Shown: positions 22,186-29,537 of the stretch, one piece after another | Numbering within the stretch: position 1 is the stretch's first letter | How the letters are laid out: every line of letters begins with the position of its first letter | IMG/VR virus record: IMGVR_UViG_3300042887_000976 | Span: 1 to 64,000 of that record | Reading direction: 5' to 3' (one strand) | DNA: 64,000 nt | DNA from: a virus | Position numbers and translations under genes: made by a program | The notes under the pieces: generated by a model | What the model was told of the DNA's origin: nothing | Database searches by the model: none | Seen by the model: the letters and a program-made list of their open reading frames with translations, nothing else

Positions 22186-22481
22186 TATTGATTATTCCAT
22201 CCTAGTTTGCCACCCTCTACCATGCCACCTTGCGTGATGGCTCCACGAATAGCCAAATGGCGAGCATTTTGAGGTGACTCACCATAACCTCGGTAAGTGC
22301 GGTATGATGCACGAGCATTCGCAGCACCTTCGGGATTTAACATAGTTGTTGGTCCTGTGGGATGGGAGTATCCCTGTGCTCTATAGCCTGCCAAAGTGTC
22401 CTTAGACATTCCACGGAACTCACTACGTGGTGTTGAGCGGTGGTTACCACCAACTGAATTTCCTCTATGGTCAGTAGTCAT
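22185..22481 (-). CDS. Tiny-gene array protein, DHRGN N-terminus (1)
   Basis: 98 residues beginning MTTDHRGNSVGGNHRSTPR, like the next gene's MPPTDHRGNPVG...HRPTPR. It ends with ITQGGMVEGGKLGWNN, a version of the ITQ/INE-GG motif. Confidence 0.6.
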   Translation of the reverse strand: MTTDHRGNSVGGNHRSTPRSEFRGMSKDTLAGYRAQGYSHPTGPTTMLNPEGAANARASYRTYRGYGESPQNARHLAIRGAITQGGMVEGGKLGWNNQ

Positions 22482-22876
22482 TAGTAAAAAATACCTTCAG
22501 CAGGGTCTTTTGACTCTTTGTATTTTACCGTGGGTGGGTACTCGTAGGGAGAACTGTAGCCCATTGAGTTTTTACCTGAACGAGCGTCTACTGCTTCAGA
22601 AATAGCCGTAGGAATGTGGTCAATACGGTTACCAACATTGTCATCGTCTGGAACGGGTTTGTCAGGGTGGTAAGGGGTTGAGTAATCAACACCATAATGT
22701 GCATCGTCTAGGTAATCGTTTCCTTTGCGGTGCTCATCAATAACTTCCTGTGCGGTGTCTGAATCAATTTTATAGTAACGTTGAAGCGCTTGGATAACAC
22801 GGGGGGTAGGGCGGTGCCCACCATGTGATGTATCAGGGTTTCCTACTGGATTTCCTCTATGGTCAGTTGGCGGCAT
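22481..22876 (-). CDS. Tiny-gene array protein, DHRGN N-terminus (2)
   Basis: 131 residues beginning MPPTDHRGNPVGNPDTS, then HRPTPRVIQALQRYYKIDS and an acidic, tyrosine-rich C-terminus. Its N-terminus is paralogous to the preceding entry. TAATG junctions. Confidence 0.6.
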   Translation of the reverse strand: MPPTDHRGNPVGNPDTSHGGHRPTPRVIQALQRYYKIDSDTAQEVIDEHRKGNDYLDDAHYGVDYSTPYHPDKPVPDDDNVGNRIDHIPTAISEAVDARSGKNSMGYSSPYEYPPTVKYKESKDPAEGIFY

Positions 22877-23136
22877 TAGTAGTGTCCTTTCTTCAGACGC
22901 TCTTCTCTAAGGTTATACTCTTCTTCAACATCTTCAGGGTCCCAGGGGTCAAGTACTTCATCTAAGTTAGGGCGAGGGATACCATGTGGAGGTGCGTCAT
23001 CTTCATGGCGGATGTTAGACGTATCAGGGCGAGGGATACCATGTGGAGGTGCATCATCATTATCTTGGGTATTCGTGATACGTGGGTCAACTGGGCGGCG
23101 ACCTGGATGGTCTCGTGAATCTTTACCTCTTGGCAT
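22876..23136 (-). CDS. Tiny-gene array protein, RGxDxRxxPxR N-terminus (5), internal repeat
   Basis: 86 residues beginning MPRGKDSRDHPGRR. The segment DDAPPHGIPRP occurs twice, 18 residues apart, encoded by a direct DNA repeat (about 22975-22999 and 23029-23053). The C-terminus is acidic (DPWDPEDVEEEYN). Confidence 0.65.
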   Translation of the reverse strand: MPRGKDSRDHPGRRPVDPRITNTQDNDDAPPHGIPRPDTSNIRHEDDAPPHGIPRPNLDEVLDPWDPEDVEEEYNLREERLKKGHY

Positions 23137-23150
23137 AACTCTATTTTACC

Positions 23151-23642
23151 TTATTTCCACGGCGGTGCTAATGATTTAAGAAGAGCACGCCGTTCAGCAC
23201 TAATCTCTTGAACCTGTTCTTCTCCTTGGCGAGAAGGGATGCCACGAGGACCTACTTTTCCATCATTGGTAAGACGAACAGGTTCTGCTCCAGGGGGAGC
23301 AAATTTAAGACCTTGAGATTCTAATTGAATTCCTGTCCAAAGGTTAAACTCTTCGGGCCAAACGTAGTCACCAGGGTTGATGCGCTCACCTTTATGGACA
23401 CCACGGCTGTACTGCCGAGCATTCATACGACTTAATGTTCCAAGAATCTTGTCTTGGCGGCGGTTAGAAGACATGGTGCCAAGGTATCCGTCTGGATACT
23501 GTTCTTCTACACCTGTGCGGTACCCCGATAGCAACTGGTCTTTAGAGTTGCGCCAAACTGGAGAAGGCCCCATGCTGGCAGCAGTTCCCATACCAGGAGG
23601 TTCATTAGCGCTACCCCACTGAGTAAATGTATTAGCAGCCAT
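23151..23642 (-). CDS. Hypothetical protein of the array
   Basis: 163 residues; polar, with PVRLTNDGKVGPRGIPSRQ resembling the motif of the neighbours and PHGIPRP of the preceding gene. Function unknown. TAATG junction with the upstream gene. Confidence 0.6.
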   Translation of the reverse strand: MAANTFTQWGSANEPPGMGTAASMGPSPVWRNSKDQLLSGYRTGVEEQYPDGYLGTMSSNRRQDKILGTLSRMNARQYSRGVHKGERINPGDYVWPEEFNLWTGIQLESQGLKFAPPGAEPVRLTNDGKVGPRGIPSRQGEEQVQEISAERRALLKSLAPPWK

Positions 23643-23782
23643 TACTGTAACCCACCTGCGCTAGGACCACCTACAAGACCCCCTTGACCACCACCTACTG
23701 TGGAAACGGGACGAGGGGGGCGTGACATAAACTTTTGGTATTTGCCACTAGCGGGTTGACGGTTACGCTTACGAGAAGGCAT
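23642..23782 (-). CDS. 46-residue basic peptide
   Basis: MPSRKRNRQPASGKYQKFMS, then a proline/glycine-rich half (GGGQGGLVGGPSAGGLQ). The start is set by TAATG with the preceding gene; upstream in-frame sequence is shadow of that gene. Strongly basic N-terminus; nucleic-acid binding possible. Confidence 0.55.
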   Translation of the reverse strand: MPSRKRNRQPASGKYQKFMSRPPRPVSTVGGGQGGLVGGPSAGGLQ

Positions 23783-23952
23783 TAATATGAAGTCTTCGGT
23801 GGTTCGTGGGACGGGTCTTTCTCCATCTTCCGATATTGTTCGTCTTCCCAAGCGGTCTGTTGTTCTTCTGGATTCAACTTTGCGTATACTTTCCCGTACT
23901 CGCCATCCATGCCACCACGTTGCGTAATACGTTTTCCGTTATGTGTTGTCAT
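23782..23952 (-). CDS. 56-residue protein with ITQRGGMDGEYGK motif
   Basis: MTTHNGKRITQRGGMDGEYG, then a helical, charged stretch (LNPEEQQTAWEDEQYRK). The RITQRGGMDGEYG core parallels RKINEQGGVG...YG and QINEHGGVG...YG in two nearby proteins. Fused to the next start by TAATG. First gene of the array. Confidence 0.6.
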   Translation of the reverse strand: MTTHNGKRITQRGGMDGEYGKVYAKLNPEEQQTAWEDEQYRKMEKDPSHEPPKTSY

Positions 23953-23961
23953 AATCAGTCC

Positions 23962-24252
23962 TTACTTAATAATTGGTTTAAAAGAAATTGCAGAAATTGT
24001 TTCTCCGTCATTGCCTGGGATGTCATCAAACCCAATAACAAAAGATAAATCAATTCCACGTGGGGCAACAAAGCCACGGGCGATAGCGCAGGCTTTGGCT
24101 GCTTGGTTTACTGCTGATGCGCCAATAGCACGCATTTTAGGCATTTGCCCAGCATTAATAGCACGAGCCATGATGGAACCTACGGATTGCGGGTTACTAG
24201 AACCCGATACCTTCAGAATATCGTCAATGGTGGTGTTCAGTTCTTGTGACAT
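23962..24252 (-). CDS. spoVS: SpoVS-family protein
   Basis: 96 residues. ILKVSGSSNPQSVGSIMARAI, MRAIGASAVNQAAKACAIARGFVAPRGIDL and ISFKPIIK match stage V sporulation protein S along its whole length; residues of the nucleic-acid-binding-like fold are intact. In Bacillus SpoVS affects sporulation and septation; the family (Alba-like fold) probably binds nucleic acid. ATG after TAGGAGTCTTTT. Finding it in a phage is unusual. Confidence 0.85.
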   Translation of the reverse strand: MSQELNTTIDDILKVSGSSNPQSVGSIMARAINAGQMPKMRAIGASAVNQAAKACAIARGFVAPRGIDLSFVIGFDDIPGNDGETISAISFKPIIK

Positions 24253-24286
24253 AAAAGACTCCTAGTAGAATAGTTATACCTTTATT

Positions 24287-24652
24287 TTACTGATAACCAG
24301 CCTCATCTAAGAGCCCTGTGAGGTCTTCTAGACGCATCACAACGTATGAATCACCCAATGCTTTTTCCCCCTTACCAGGGCGTTTAACAACCAACACAGG
24401 AACTGCACCACCAAGGCGTTCAGCCTGTTCTACAGTGTCATTAAGCCATTGGCTCAGTTGGAATGCTTTTTGGTTTTTGCATTGAACCGCCACTTTTCTA
24501 AGAGGGCTCTTGCGAGCAATCCCATTGATATCCCCAGTGTCATTGCCACCAGATAATGCAGGACGGTGAGCATTGATAAACCCCTTGTTGATTAAGTAGT
24601 CCCTTACAGAAACTTCAAACGATGTGCCTTTGGCTTTAGCCTTATTTGACAC
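24287..24652 (-). CDS. Holliday-junction-resolvase/restriction-like nuclease
   Basis: 121 residues from the GTG start (VSNKAKAKGTSFEVSVRDYL). NAHRPALSGGNDTGDINGI and VAVQCKNQKAF give the (D)...D...(E/Q)xK pattern of PD-(D/E)XK resolvase-like nucleases; the usual E is Q here (QCK), so activity is uncertain. A role in resolving replication intermediates is likely. The frame is open upstream but overlaps the membrane peptide gene. Confidence 0.65.
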   Translation of the reverse strand: MSNKAKAKGTSFEVSVRDYLINKGFINAHRPALSGGNDTGDINGIARKSPLRKVAVQCKNQKAFQLSQWLNDTVEQAERLGGAVPVLVVKRPGKGEKALGDSYVVMRLEDLTGLLDEAGYQ

Positions 24653-24725
24653 GGTAATTTTCCCGTTGCCAAAGAATAATGACAAGCATTGCGCCAATAA
24701 AAAAACCTGCAATAAAACTACTCAT
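24642..24725 (-). CDS. 27-residue transmembrane peptide
   Basis: MSSFIAGFFIGAMLVIILWQ, then RENYRVK: one hydrophobic segment with a short polar end. It overlaps its neighbours by 8 and 11 nt, which supports translation. Role unknown; perhaps a membrane toxin or holin helper. Confidence 0.45.
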   Translation of the reverse strand: MSSFIAGFFIGAMLVIILWQRENYRVK

Positions 24726-24999
24726 TATGGACTACTTCTTTTGTCAGGTTTTTATGAATGTCTAGTATGTGGGACCACTCTGAGTACCAACGCTTTGCGT
24801 TGGCTTCCTCCCTTTTGGCTTCAGTACGCCAAATACCTACTTCTCTACGAGTCACATCTAGTTCAGACCTAATCAGTTCTATTTCTGAGATTAAAGACTC
24901 AATGTGCTTTTTGTGCTCATCTCGCTCTGAGAGGGCTTGCACTAACTTTTCATTTAAAGATGATGCGGCGCATTCATCTACACATACTAAATTAACCAT
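24718..24999 (-). CDS. Coiled-coil protein
   Basis: 93 residues, with heptad-like charged helix (ALSERDEHKKHIESLISEI, ELDVTRREVGIWRTEAKREE). Family unknown. Overlaps the next gene by 8 nt. Confidence 0.6.
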   Translation of the reverse strand: MVNLVCVDECAASSLNEKLVQALSERDEHKKHIESLISEIELIRSELDVTRREVGIWRTEAKREEANAKRWYSEWSHILDIHKNLTKEVVHNE

Positions 25000-25004
25000 T
25001 GTTT

Positions 25005-25091
25005 TTATTTGTCCTTAAACATTTGTCCAGTAAATGCACCACAGCAAAAGACTGCGGTTACCATAATTATGAGTGTAAAAAAATCAGCCAT
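25005..25091 (-). CDS. 28-residue transmembrane peptide
   Basis: MADFFTLIIMVTAVFCCGAF followed by TGQMFKDK; one hydrophobic segment. It overlaps the upstream gene by 8 nt. Role unknown; a second tiny membrane peptide in the same stretch. Confidence 0.45.
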   Translation of the reverse strand: MADFFTLIIMVTAVFCCGAFTGQMFKDK

Positions 25092-25248
25092 AGGATAGCC
25101 TTTCTAGTCGTGCAATTTCTGCTTCAAGTTCTCGTACTCTACTGCGTAGATTTACAATTTCCTCAGCAGCACGATGAACTATTTCGTTAGCAAAAAGGTC
25201 GCTGTAACCAAAACGGTCAAGAAGTTCGTCTACAAGGTCGTAAGTCAT
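25084..25248 (-). CDS. 54-residue coiled-coil protein
   Basis: MTYDLVDELLDRFGYSDLFA, then a long heptad helix (IVNLRSRVRELEAEIARLER). The start overlaps the upstream stop (ATGA). Possibly a dimeric accessory factor; family unknown. Confidence 0.55.
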   Translation of the reverse strand: MTYDLVDELLDRFGYSDLFANEIVHRAAEEIVNLRSRVRELEAEIARLERLSYG

Positions 25249-25436
25249 ACACGCTCCGTAACTTGCACAGAAACAATGTGCTTTTTAAATTCACCACACC
25301 AGCCATTTATAGGAGATGTTGGAAATCCAGAATTGGTAGTAGTGGAACCAACAGGTGGATACCTACGACACTCCACCCAATCAGAACCATTAATTGGCAT
25401 TGCAAATTCGCAAATAATACATGACTTATTGCCCAT
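25245..25436 (-). CDS. Small cysteine protein
   Basis: 63 residues with CIIC, C (ECRRYPPVG) and C (NGWCGEF): four cysteines in a zinc-binding arrangement. The ECRRYPP...WCGEF pattern is common in phage hypothetical proteins. Stop and start overlap neighbours. Confidence 0.6.
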   Translation of the reverse strand: MGNKSCIICEFAMPINGSDWVECRRYPPVGSTTTNSGFPTSPINGWCGEFKKHIVSVQVTERV

Positions 25437-25569
25437 AAAATGACCTTACTTTTTCTTTTAGTTTTTCGTTTTCTTCTTCTAATTTTTTACAACGTTCAAC
25501 CCAAAACTTAATAACCCTGCGTTGTTCTGTCAGTTGGTCACTAATCGGTAAATCAGGCATGTGGGTCAT
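25426..25569 (-). CDS. 47-residue helical protein
   Basis: MTHMPDLPISDQLTEQRRVI, then a charged coiled-coil helix (ERCKKLEEENEKLKEKV). The ATG overlaps the upstream stop (ATGA). Unknown. Confidence 0.55.
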   Translation of the reverse strand: MTHMPDLPISDQLTEQRRVIKFWVERCKKLEEENEKLKEKVRSFYGQ

Positions 25570-25829
25570 TTAAACTCACCTAAATAAAGTTTAGAGATGT
25601 TTGTAAGGTGGTCAATACCACGATTGGTGATTACCCAACCTTTTTTAGTTTCTGTAAGGAGGCCATGTCGGGTTAAAGTATTAAAAGATTCTTTAACTCT
25701 GCTGGGTTTACTAAACTTGTGGGGGAACAATGCCAGAGTCTGTTCAACACTAATTGGGCGTGTACGGTTCATACGAGCGTAGCGAAGTGCAACATGGGTG
25801 CCCCCACCATAAGTAAATTTGTCTCTCAT
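25566..25829 (-). CDS. Winged-helix-like small protein
   Basis: 87 residues. SVEQTLALFPHKFSKPSRVKESFNTLTRHGLLTE then GWVITNRGIDHL fits a winged helix, with a two-stranded wing at the end. Possibly DNA binding. Confidence 0.55.
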   Translation of the reverse strand: MRDKFTYGGGTHVALRYARMNRTRPISVEQTLALFPHKFSKPSRVKESFNTLTRHGLLTETKKGWVITNRGIDHLTNISKLYLGEFK

Positions 25830-26284
25830 GCTGAGTACCGTGCCTGCCTGCGCTCTTGAGGAGCAAGGCTAATGCGCCTGCTTAACTCACGACTAATTAC
25901 CTGAGCACCACGTTCACAACGTTCAAAAACAGACTCAACTAGTTTACGGTAAGCACGCTTTTCTGAGTACAATTGCTGGGCTTCAATAACCTCAGGTTTT
26001 GTGTCTCTACGTGCTTTAGCGAGTGTGACAGTGTCACCTTTTTCTTTGTCACTCCATTGACCGATAAGAGTTTCTGCTTCAATGACCTTTAAATCATTTG
26101 CAGCACGCTCTTCATCAATCTCAGCCAAAACCATATCGGCTTTAGCAAATGAAACCCAGGCCATAAAAAGAGTATAAAACTCCATAAGTTGGTTGTCTGG
26201 AAGTTCATCTAGGTACAATGGAATATCAGGAACGCTACCTTCAGGGCGGTCAGGTAACGAAAACTTCTTAAGGAAGTCTCCCAT
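25826..26284 (-). CDS. Helical hypothetical protein
   Basis: 152 residues, almost wholly helical (ADMVLAEIDEERAANDLKV; TKPEVIEAQQLYSEKRAYRK). It sits between the Cas4/RecB-like nuclease and the winged-helix gene, so it may assist recombination. Start chosen at MGDFLKKF; the ORF upstream is shadow of the nuclease gene. Confidence 0.6.
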   Translation of the reverse strand: MGDFLKKFSLPDRPEGSVPDIPLYLDELPDNQLMEFYTLFMAWVSFAKADMVLAEIDEERAANDLKVIEAETLIGQWSDKEKGDTVTLAKARRDTKPEVIEAQQLYSEKRAYRKLVESVFERCERGAQVISRELSRRISLAPQERRQARYSA

Positions 26285-26294
26285 GATGGAATGC

Positions 26295-27089
26295 TTAGGA
26301 GTCAGCGGATTGTTCAATGTAGTCTTCCTTCCAACAAACTTTTGAATAAGGGCAATATTTGCAAATGCGACTTGATGAATCTTCTGCAAGAGTCGGTCGC
26401 ATTGGTGGTATCCCAGAATCTAGCGCCCTAATAACACTTTGACAACCTGCCAAGATGTCTTCAATCAACTCTGCTTGATACTTAACTGAAAACTCTTTTA
26501 CGTCCTGATTGGCTTTCCATTCATAAAGGAACACACCTTCATGGATACCAAGACAGTACATATACAAGTTAAGTTGACGCAGGTGTGTTGGAAAGGGTTG
26601 GCGCACCCTCTTCCACATGTCATTCTCAGATGTAGCAGATTTGAATGACTCGTAGTCTTCCATGCGGATAGTGCCAGCGCCTACGCTCTTAATCTCAAGG
26701 ATGGCACGACCTTTCTTGTCATTGATGATGCCATCAGCGTGCCCCATAAGGCGATATTCCTCATTAAGGATGGGTACTTCAACTTGTTCAAGTACACCTG
26801 CGTCTGTGAGCCACTTCTGCCACTTAGCGTGGATGGCATGGCCTTCAGCAAAGATGTTGAGTTTCTGAAATGTAAAGGTCTCACCTTGCTTTTCGTAACC
26901 CTTGATGGTGTACCAAGAAGAACGAGGGCACCAATCCTTTTTACAAATCTCCGAAGGGTGAAGATGCAAAGTATCACGAGTGCTATTGAGTTGTTCTTTA
27001 ATAAGTTCTTTTTCAACTACGGGAACAAGACGACCTTTAGAAGTAATCAAATTCTTATAGTTTTTGAGATGCCATGGTGTGTCTGTCAT
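26295..27089 (-). CDS. Cas4/RecB-like PD-(D/E)XK exonuclease with Fe-S cysteines
   Basis: 264 residues. GHADGI supplies the Asp, ILEIKSV the E-x-K, HLRQLNLYMY the QxxxY helix; CKKDWC near the N-terminus and CKYCPYSKVC at the C-terminus are the cysteines that bind a 4Fe-4S cluster in AddB/Cas4 relatives. A 5'-3' or end-processing nuclease for recombination is likely, acting with the RecA-like protein downstream. Confidence 0.85.
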   Translation of the reverse strand: MTDTPWHLKNYKNLITSKGRLVPVVEKELIKEQLNSTRDTLHLHPSEICKKDWCPRSSWYTIKGYEKQGETFTFQKLNIFAEGHAIHAKWQKWLTDAGVLEQVEVPILNEEYRLMGHADGIINDKKGRAILEIKSVGAGTIRMEDYESFKSATSENDMWKRVRQPFPTHLRQLNLYMYCLGIHEGVFLYEWKANQDVKEFSVKYQAELIEDILAGCQSVIRALDSGIPPMRPTLAEDSSSRICKYCPYSKVCWKEDYIEQSADS

Positions 27090-27454
27090 TTTAGTTCCTT
27101 GTATAAACGTTCCGCTAAGTCTAAAGAGTGTGTATTGCCTGTTGTTACGTAATCATGGTAGAGGTCAAGACATCGTTTTTTGTCATCAATTTTTTTATGT
27201 TTAAAAACAATGTCCATAGGTTTGTAGTTGTGTGCAAACTTATGATGGAAGTAAACAATTAGGCCTTTACGTTTTTGCCCAACAACATTAAAAATTTGTT
27301 GTTCCTCATGAAGGTTACTCAAAGGACCTGTTATACGACCTGTTGACTTAATGTTTTCTCCATGACTACGCAGAAACTCAACAAGTTCATCAGCAGTCAT
27401 ACCGTCAGGACAACCAGACAAGATATTTAAAAGATGGTCAACCCTTTTAGTCAC
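27086..27454 (-). CDS. Winged-helix-like hypothetical protein
   Basis: 122 residues from the GTG overlapping the upstream stop. VDHLLNILSGCPDGMTADELVEFL and RITGPLSNLHEEQQIFNVVGQ look like a winged helix; the rest is basic and aromatic. A DNA-binding role is plausible. Confidence 0.55.
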   Translation of the reverse strand: MTKRVDHLLNILSGCPDGMTADELVEFLRSHGENIKSTGRITGPLSNLHEEQQIFNVVGQKRKGLIVYFHHKFAHNYKPMDIVFKHKKIDDKKRCLDLYHDYVTTGNTHSLDLAERLYKELK

Positions 27455-27782
27455 TCTGTTCTTCAATCATCGCTAAAAAATCGTCCTCAACAAGAACCAC
27501 ATAACCACGGTTATTGAGGTCAAATTGAAGAATAGGTATGCGGTCTTCAATAATCGCACGTTGTCTTAACTCCCTTAAATCTAGTTCTTTGATTGTAATG
27601 CTTTTGGTGCCCGTTGTAAACTTGTTCTCAATAAGAAGTGTTTCAGAACGAACATCATTTTTGCGAAGCCAACCTGAGCCACTACCAGCGTTACGACTTC
27701 CTTTGTAGGCTCCCGCTGAACGCTTCTCTTGTTTTACAGACTTTTTAAGGATGGCTTTGCGGTCTTCTTTATCAAGAGCCAC
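27447..27782 (-). CDS. Small PD-(D/E)XK-like nuclease
   Basis: 111 residues from a GTG fused to the recA stop (TAGTG). SGWLRKNDVRSETLLIENKF gives D...E.K, followed by IPILQFDLNNRGYVVLVEDD, typical of phage resolvase/endonuclease-like folds. It lies directly behind the RecA homologue, consistent with recombination. Confidence 0.6.
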   Translation of the reverse strand: MALDKEDRKAILKKSVKQEKRSAGAYKGSRNAGSGSGWLRKNDVRSETLLIENKFTTGTKSITIKELDLRELRQRAIIEDRIPILQFDLNNRGYVVLVEDDFLAMIEEQSD

Positions 27783-28807
27783 TAAGCGTCCAATCCAAAC
27801 TTTTCCCAAACCTCTGCTTTGATAGCAGCCTGTAGGTCAAGGTCTTCACGAATACCTGCAATGAGTGCTTCTTTACCTTGCCACTTTTGGTCATGGTACG
27901 AATAGAAAGCGCCAGCACGAGTAATGATGTCTTCAGATGCTGCAATGTTTACAATGTCTTTAATAACATCAAAGTCACCAAAGTTAAAACCTTTGCTCTG
28001 TGTAAAATAAAAATCAATAACGGCTACTTGTTGTGGCTTGTAGGTTTTGTTCTTCATAGTACGAGCCTTAATGGTTTGACCAACAGTCTCGTCTTTCTCT
28101 TTGAGCCATTCATCACGCTTAACTTCTACACGGCAGAAGTAATGAAAGTTCTTTGCTTTTCCACCTGGTGTAGTGCGATTATCGCCCCACATGACACCAA
28201 TCTTTTCACGCCACTGATTAATGATAATCCCTGTACAACCTCGGTCCTCATGGACAAGAGAACGCTTCTGTGATTTGGATGACTTACGAAAAAACTTACC
28301 AGTAAGGCGTGCTCCGAGCCCCATGGTGAATTCCTCCATTGTCTTCTCAGCCTCATCTGTTGGAACAAGTGCAGGAAGCGAGTCAATAACAATCAAGTCA
28401 ATTGCACGGTTGTCCATAACTTTCAATACGAAGTCATACACATTTTCCATGATGTTGGATTCAACTACCCACAAGCGGTCAAGGTCTACACCAATAGCCT
28501 TTGCGTATTCAGGTACATACTCTTCAGCAGCAATCCATAGGGCACAAAAATCAGGGTCTGCCGCTTGGTTAGCCGCAATGGTTTTGTATGCCAATGCAGT
28601 CTTACCTGATGATTCTTCACCAATAATTTCACTCCATTGATTGACAGGCCAACCTCCGCCAAGCATGAGGTCGTATGCCAGCACGCCTGTGGTAATACGA
28701 GGAAGTTCTTCTTGAATGCGGGAACCTTGTACAACCACCTCTTCTCCATACTTTTTATTCATAGATGAAATTAGTGCTTGTAATGTTTCGTGTGTTGCTG
28801 TTGACAT
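27782..28807 (-). CDS. recA: RecA/UvsX-like recombinase
   Basis: 341 residues. Walker A GEESSGKTALA at about 63, Walker B IDLIVIDSLPAL at about 137-148, and RGCTGIIINQWREKIGVMWGDN in the L1/L2 region with TPGG. It would load on ssDNA and pair homologues. Organised with a Cas4-like nuclease, PD-(D/E)XK nucleases and polymerase. ATG after GACTCCTTAT... (weak RBS AAGGAG at 9 nt). Confidence 0.9.
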   Translation of the reverse strand: MSTATHETLQALISSMNKKYGEEVVVQGSRIQEELPRITTGVLAYDLMLGGGWPVNQWSEIIGEESSGKTALAYKTIAANQAADPDFCALWIAAEEYVPEYAKAIGVDLDRLWVVESNIMENVYDFVLKVMDNRAIDLIVIDSLPALVPTDEAEKTMEEFTMGLGARLTGKFFRKSSKSQKRSLVHEDRGCTGIIINQWREKIGVMWGDNRTTPGGKAKNFHYFCRVEVKRDEWLKEKDETVGQTIKARTMKNKTYKPQQVAVIDFYFTQSKGFNFGDFDVIKDIVNIAASEDIITRAGAFYSYHDQKWQGKEALIAGIREDLDLQAAIKAEVWEKFGLDA

Positions 28808-28816
28808 ATTGACTCC

Positions 28817-29191
28817 TTATGACCAGTTTGCTTCGTCACCTTGGTGGTAGATGCCATTCCAACCACATGTATAACAACGTGGAGCAGGTGCATTACCACC
28901 TACGGTGGTTCCCCCAGTTGACTTAGTACGACTAAAAACATAACCGCCACCGCAAGCAGGGCATGTCATCGTATCACGGCGAGTAGCCTCTCCGCCATTC
29001 GTAATGCCCATTCTTAGTGCTTCACTAAAAGATTCTGGTTGAGCAGTTGGTTGCTGTGAAGGACTTTGTGTAATGGGTGTTTGTGTTACAGGCTGTATGT
29101 GTGTAGGAACAGATGTAACAGGATGCGTAAATTGTTGTCGTGGTGCAGTTGGTTTTTCACCTGCAAGTTTTTTTGACCACCAGTCAGTCAT
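28817..29191 (-). CDS. Zinc-ribbon protein
   Basis: 124 residues: an N-terminal helix (TDWWSKKLAGEKP), a Thr/Pro/Gln-rich linker and a C-terminal zinc ribbon (CPACGGGYVFSR...CYTCGW). The start is the ATG overlapping the preceding gene by 8 nt, with AAGGAGAAGAAGATT upstream. The partner is unknown. Confidence 0.6.
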   Translation of the reverse strand: MTDWWSKKLAGEKPTAPRQQFTHPVTSVPTHIQPVTQTPITQSPSQQPTAQPESFSEALRMGITNGGEATRRDTMTCPACGGGYVFSRTKSTGGTTVGGNAPAPRCYTCGWNGIYHQGDEANWS

Positions 29192-29537
29192 AATCTTCTT
29201 CTCCATAAGGTACTACGAACGCCAGTTTTTCAGCATCCATAATTTTGTTGAGCATCGCTACTCCATAAATAGTGAGAAGGCTTTGAAAGTCTTCGCTATT
29301 TGTTTCTGGAGAAACTTTTTCAGTTTTCTTTAAAAATTGAGTAAACCACTTAGATGATTGTTCAATTTCTTTAAGAAGACCATAATGCATGAAAACTGCC
29401 CACCTTGTCAAGACATCTTTATGCTCTTCTTCTTCTACATCTGCTGAGGGGTATGCAAACCCCATATCGGCTGCAAATGTTTGACCTTCTACAGTTGACA
29501 TTCTTAGATAAAAGTTGCGTTTATCTAGACTTGTCAC
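29184..29537 (-). CDS. Hypothetical protein behind DNA polymerase
   Basis: 117 residues, helical, acidic C-terminus (VPYGEEDYD). GTG start overlapping the polymerase stop (GTGA). Family unknown. Confidence 0.55.
   Translation of the reverse strand: MTSLDKRNFYLRMSTVEGQTFAADMGFAYPSADVEEEEHKDVLTRWAVFMHYGLLKEIEQSSKWFTQFLKKTEKVSPETNSEDFQSLLTIYGVAMLNKIMDAEKLAFVVPYGEEDYD

Noticed and set aside
26027-26040. Additional initiator iteron near 26.03 kb (TGACAGTGTCA)
   Set aside because: The arms are arranged in the reverse order (TGACA-G-TGTCA) with a different gap; a chance palindrome in coding sequence.
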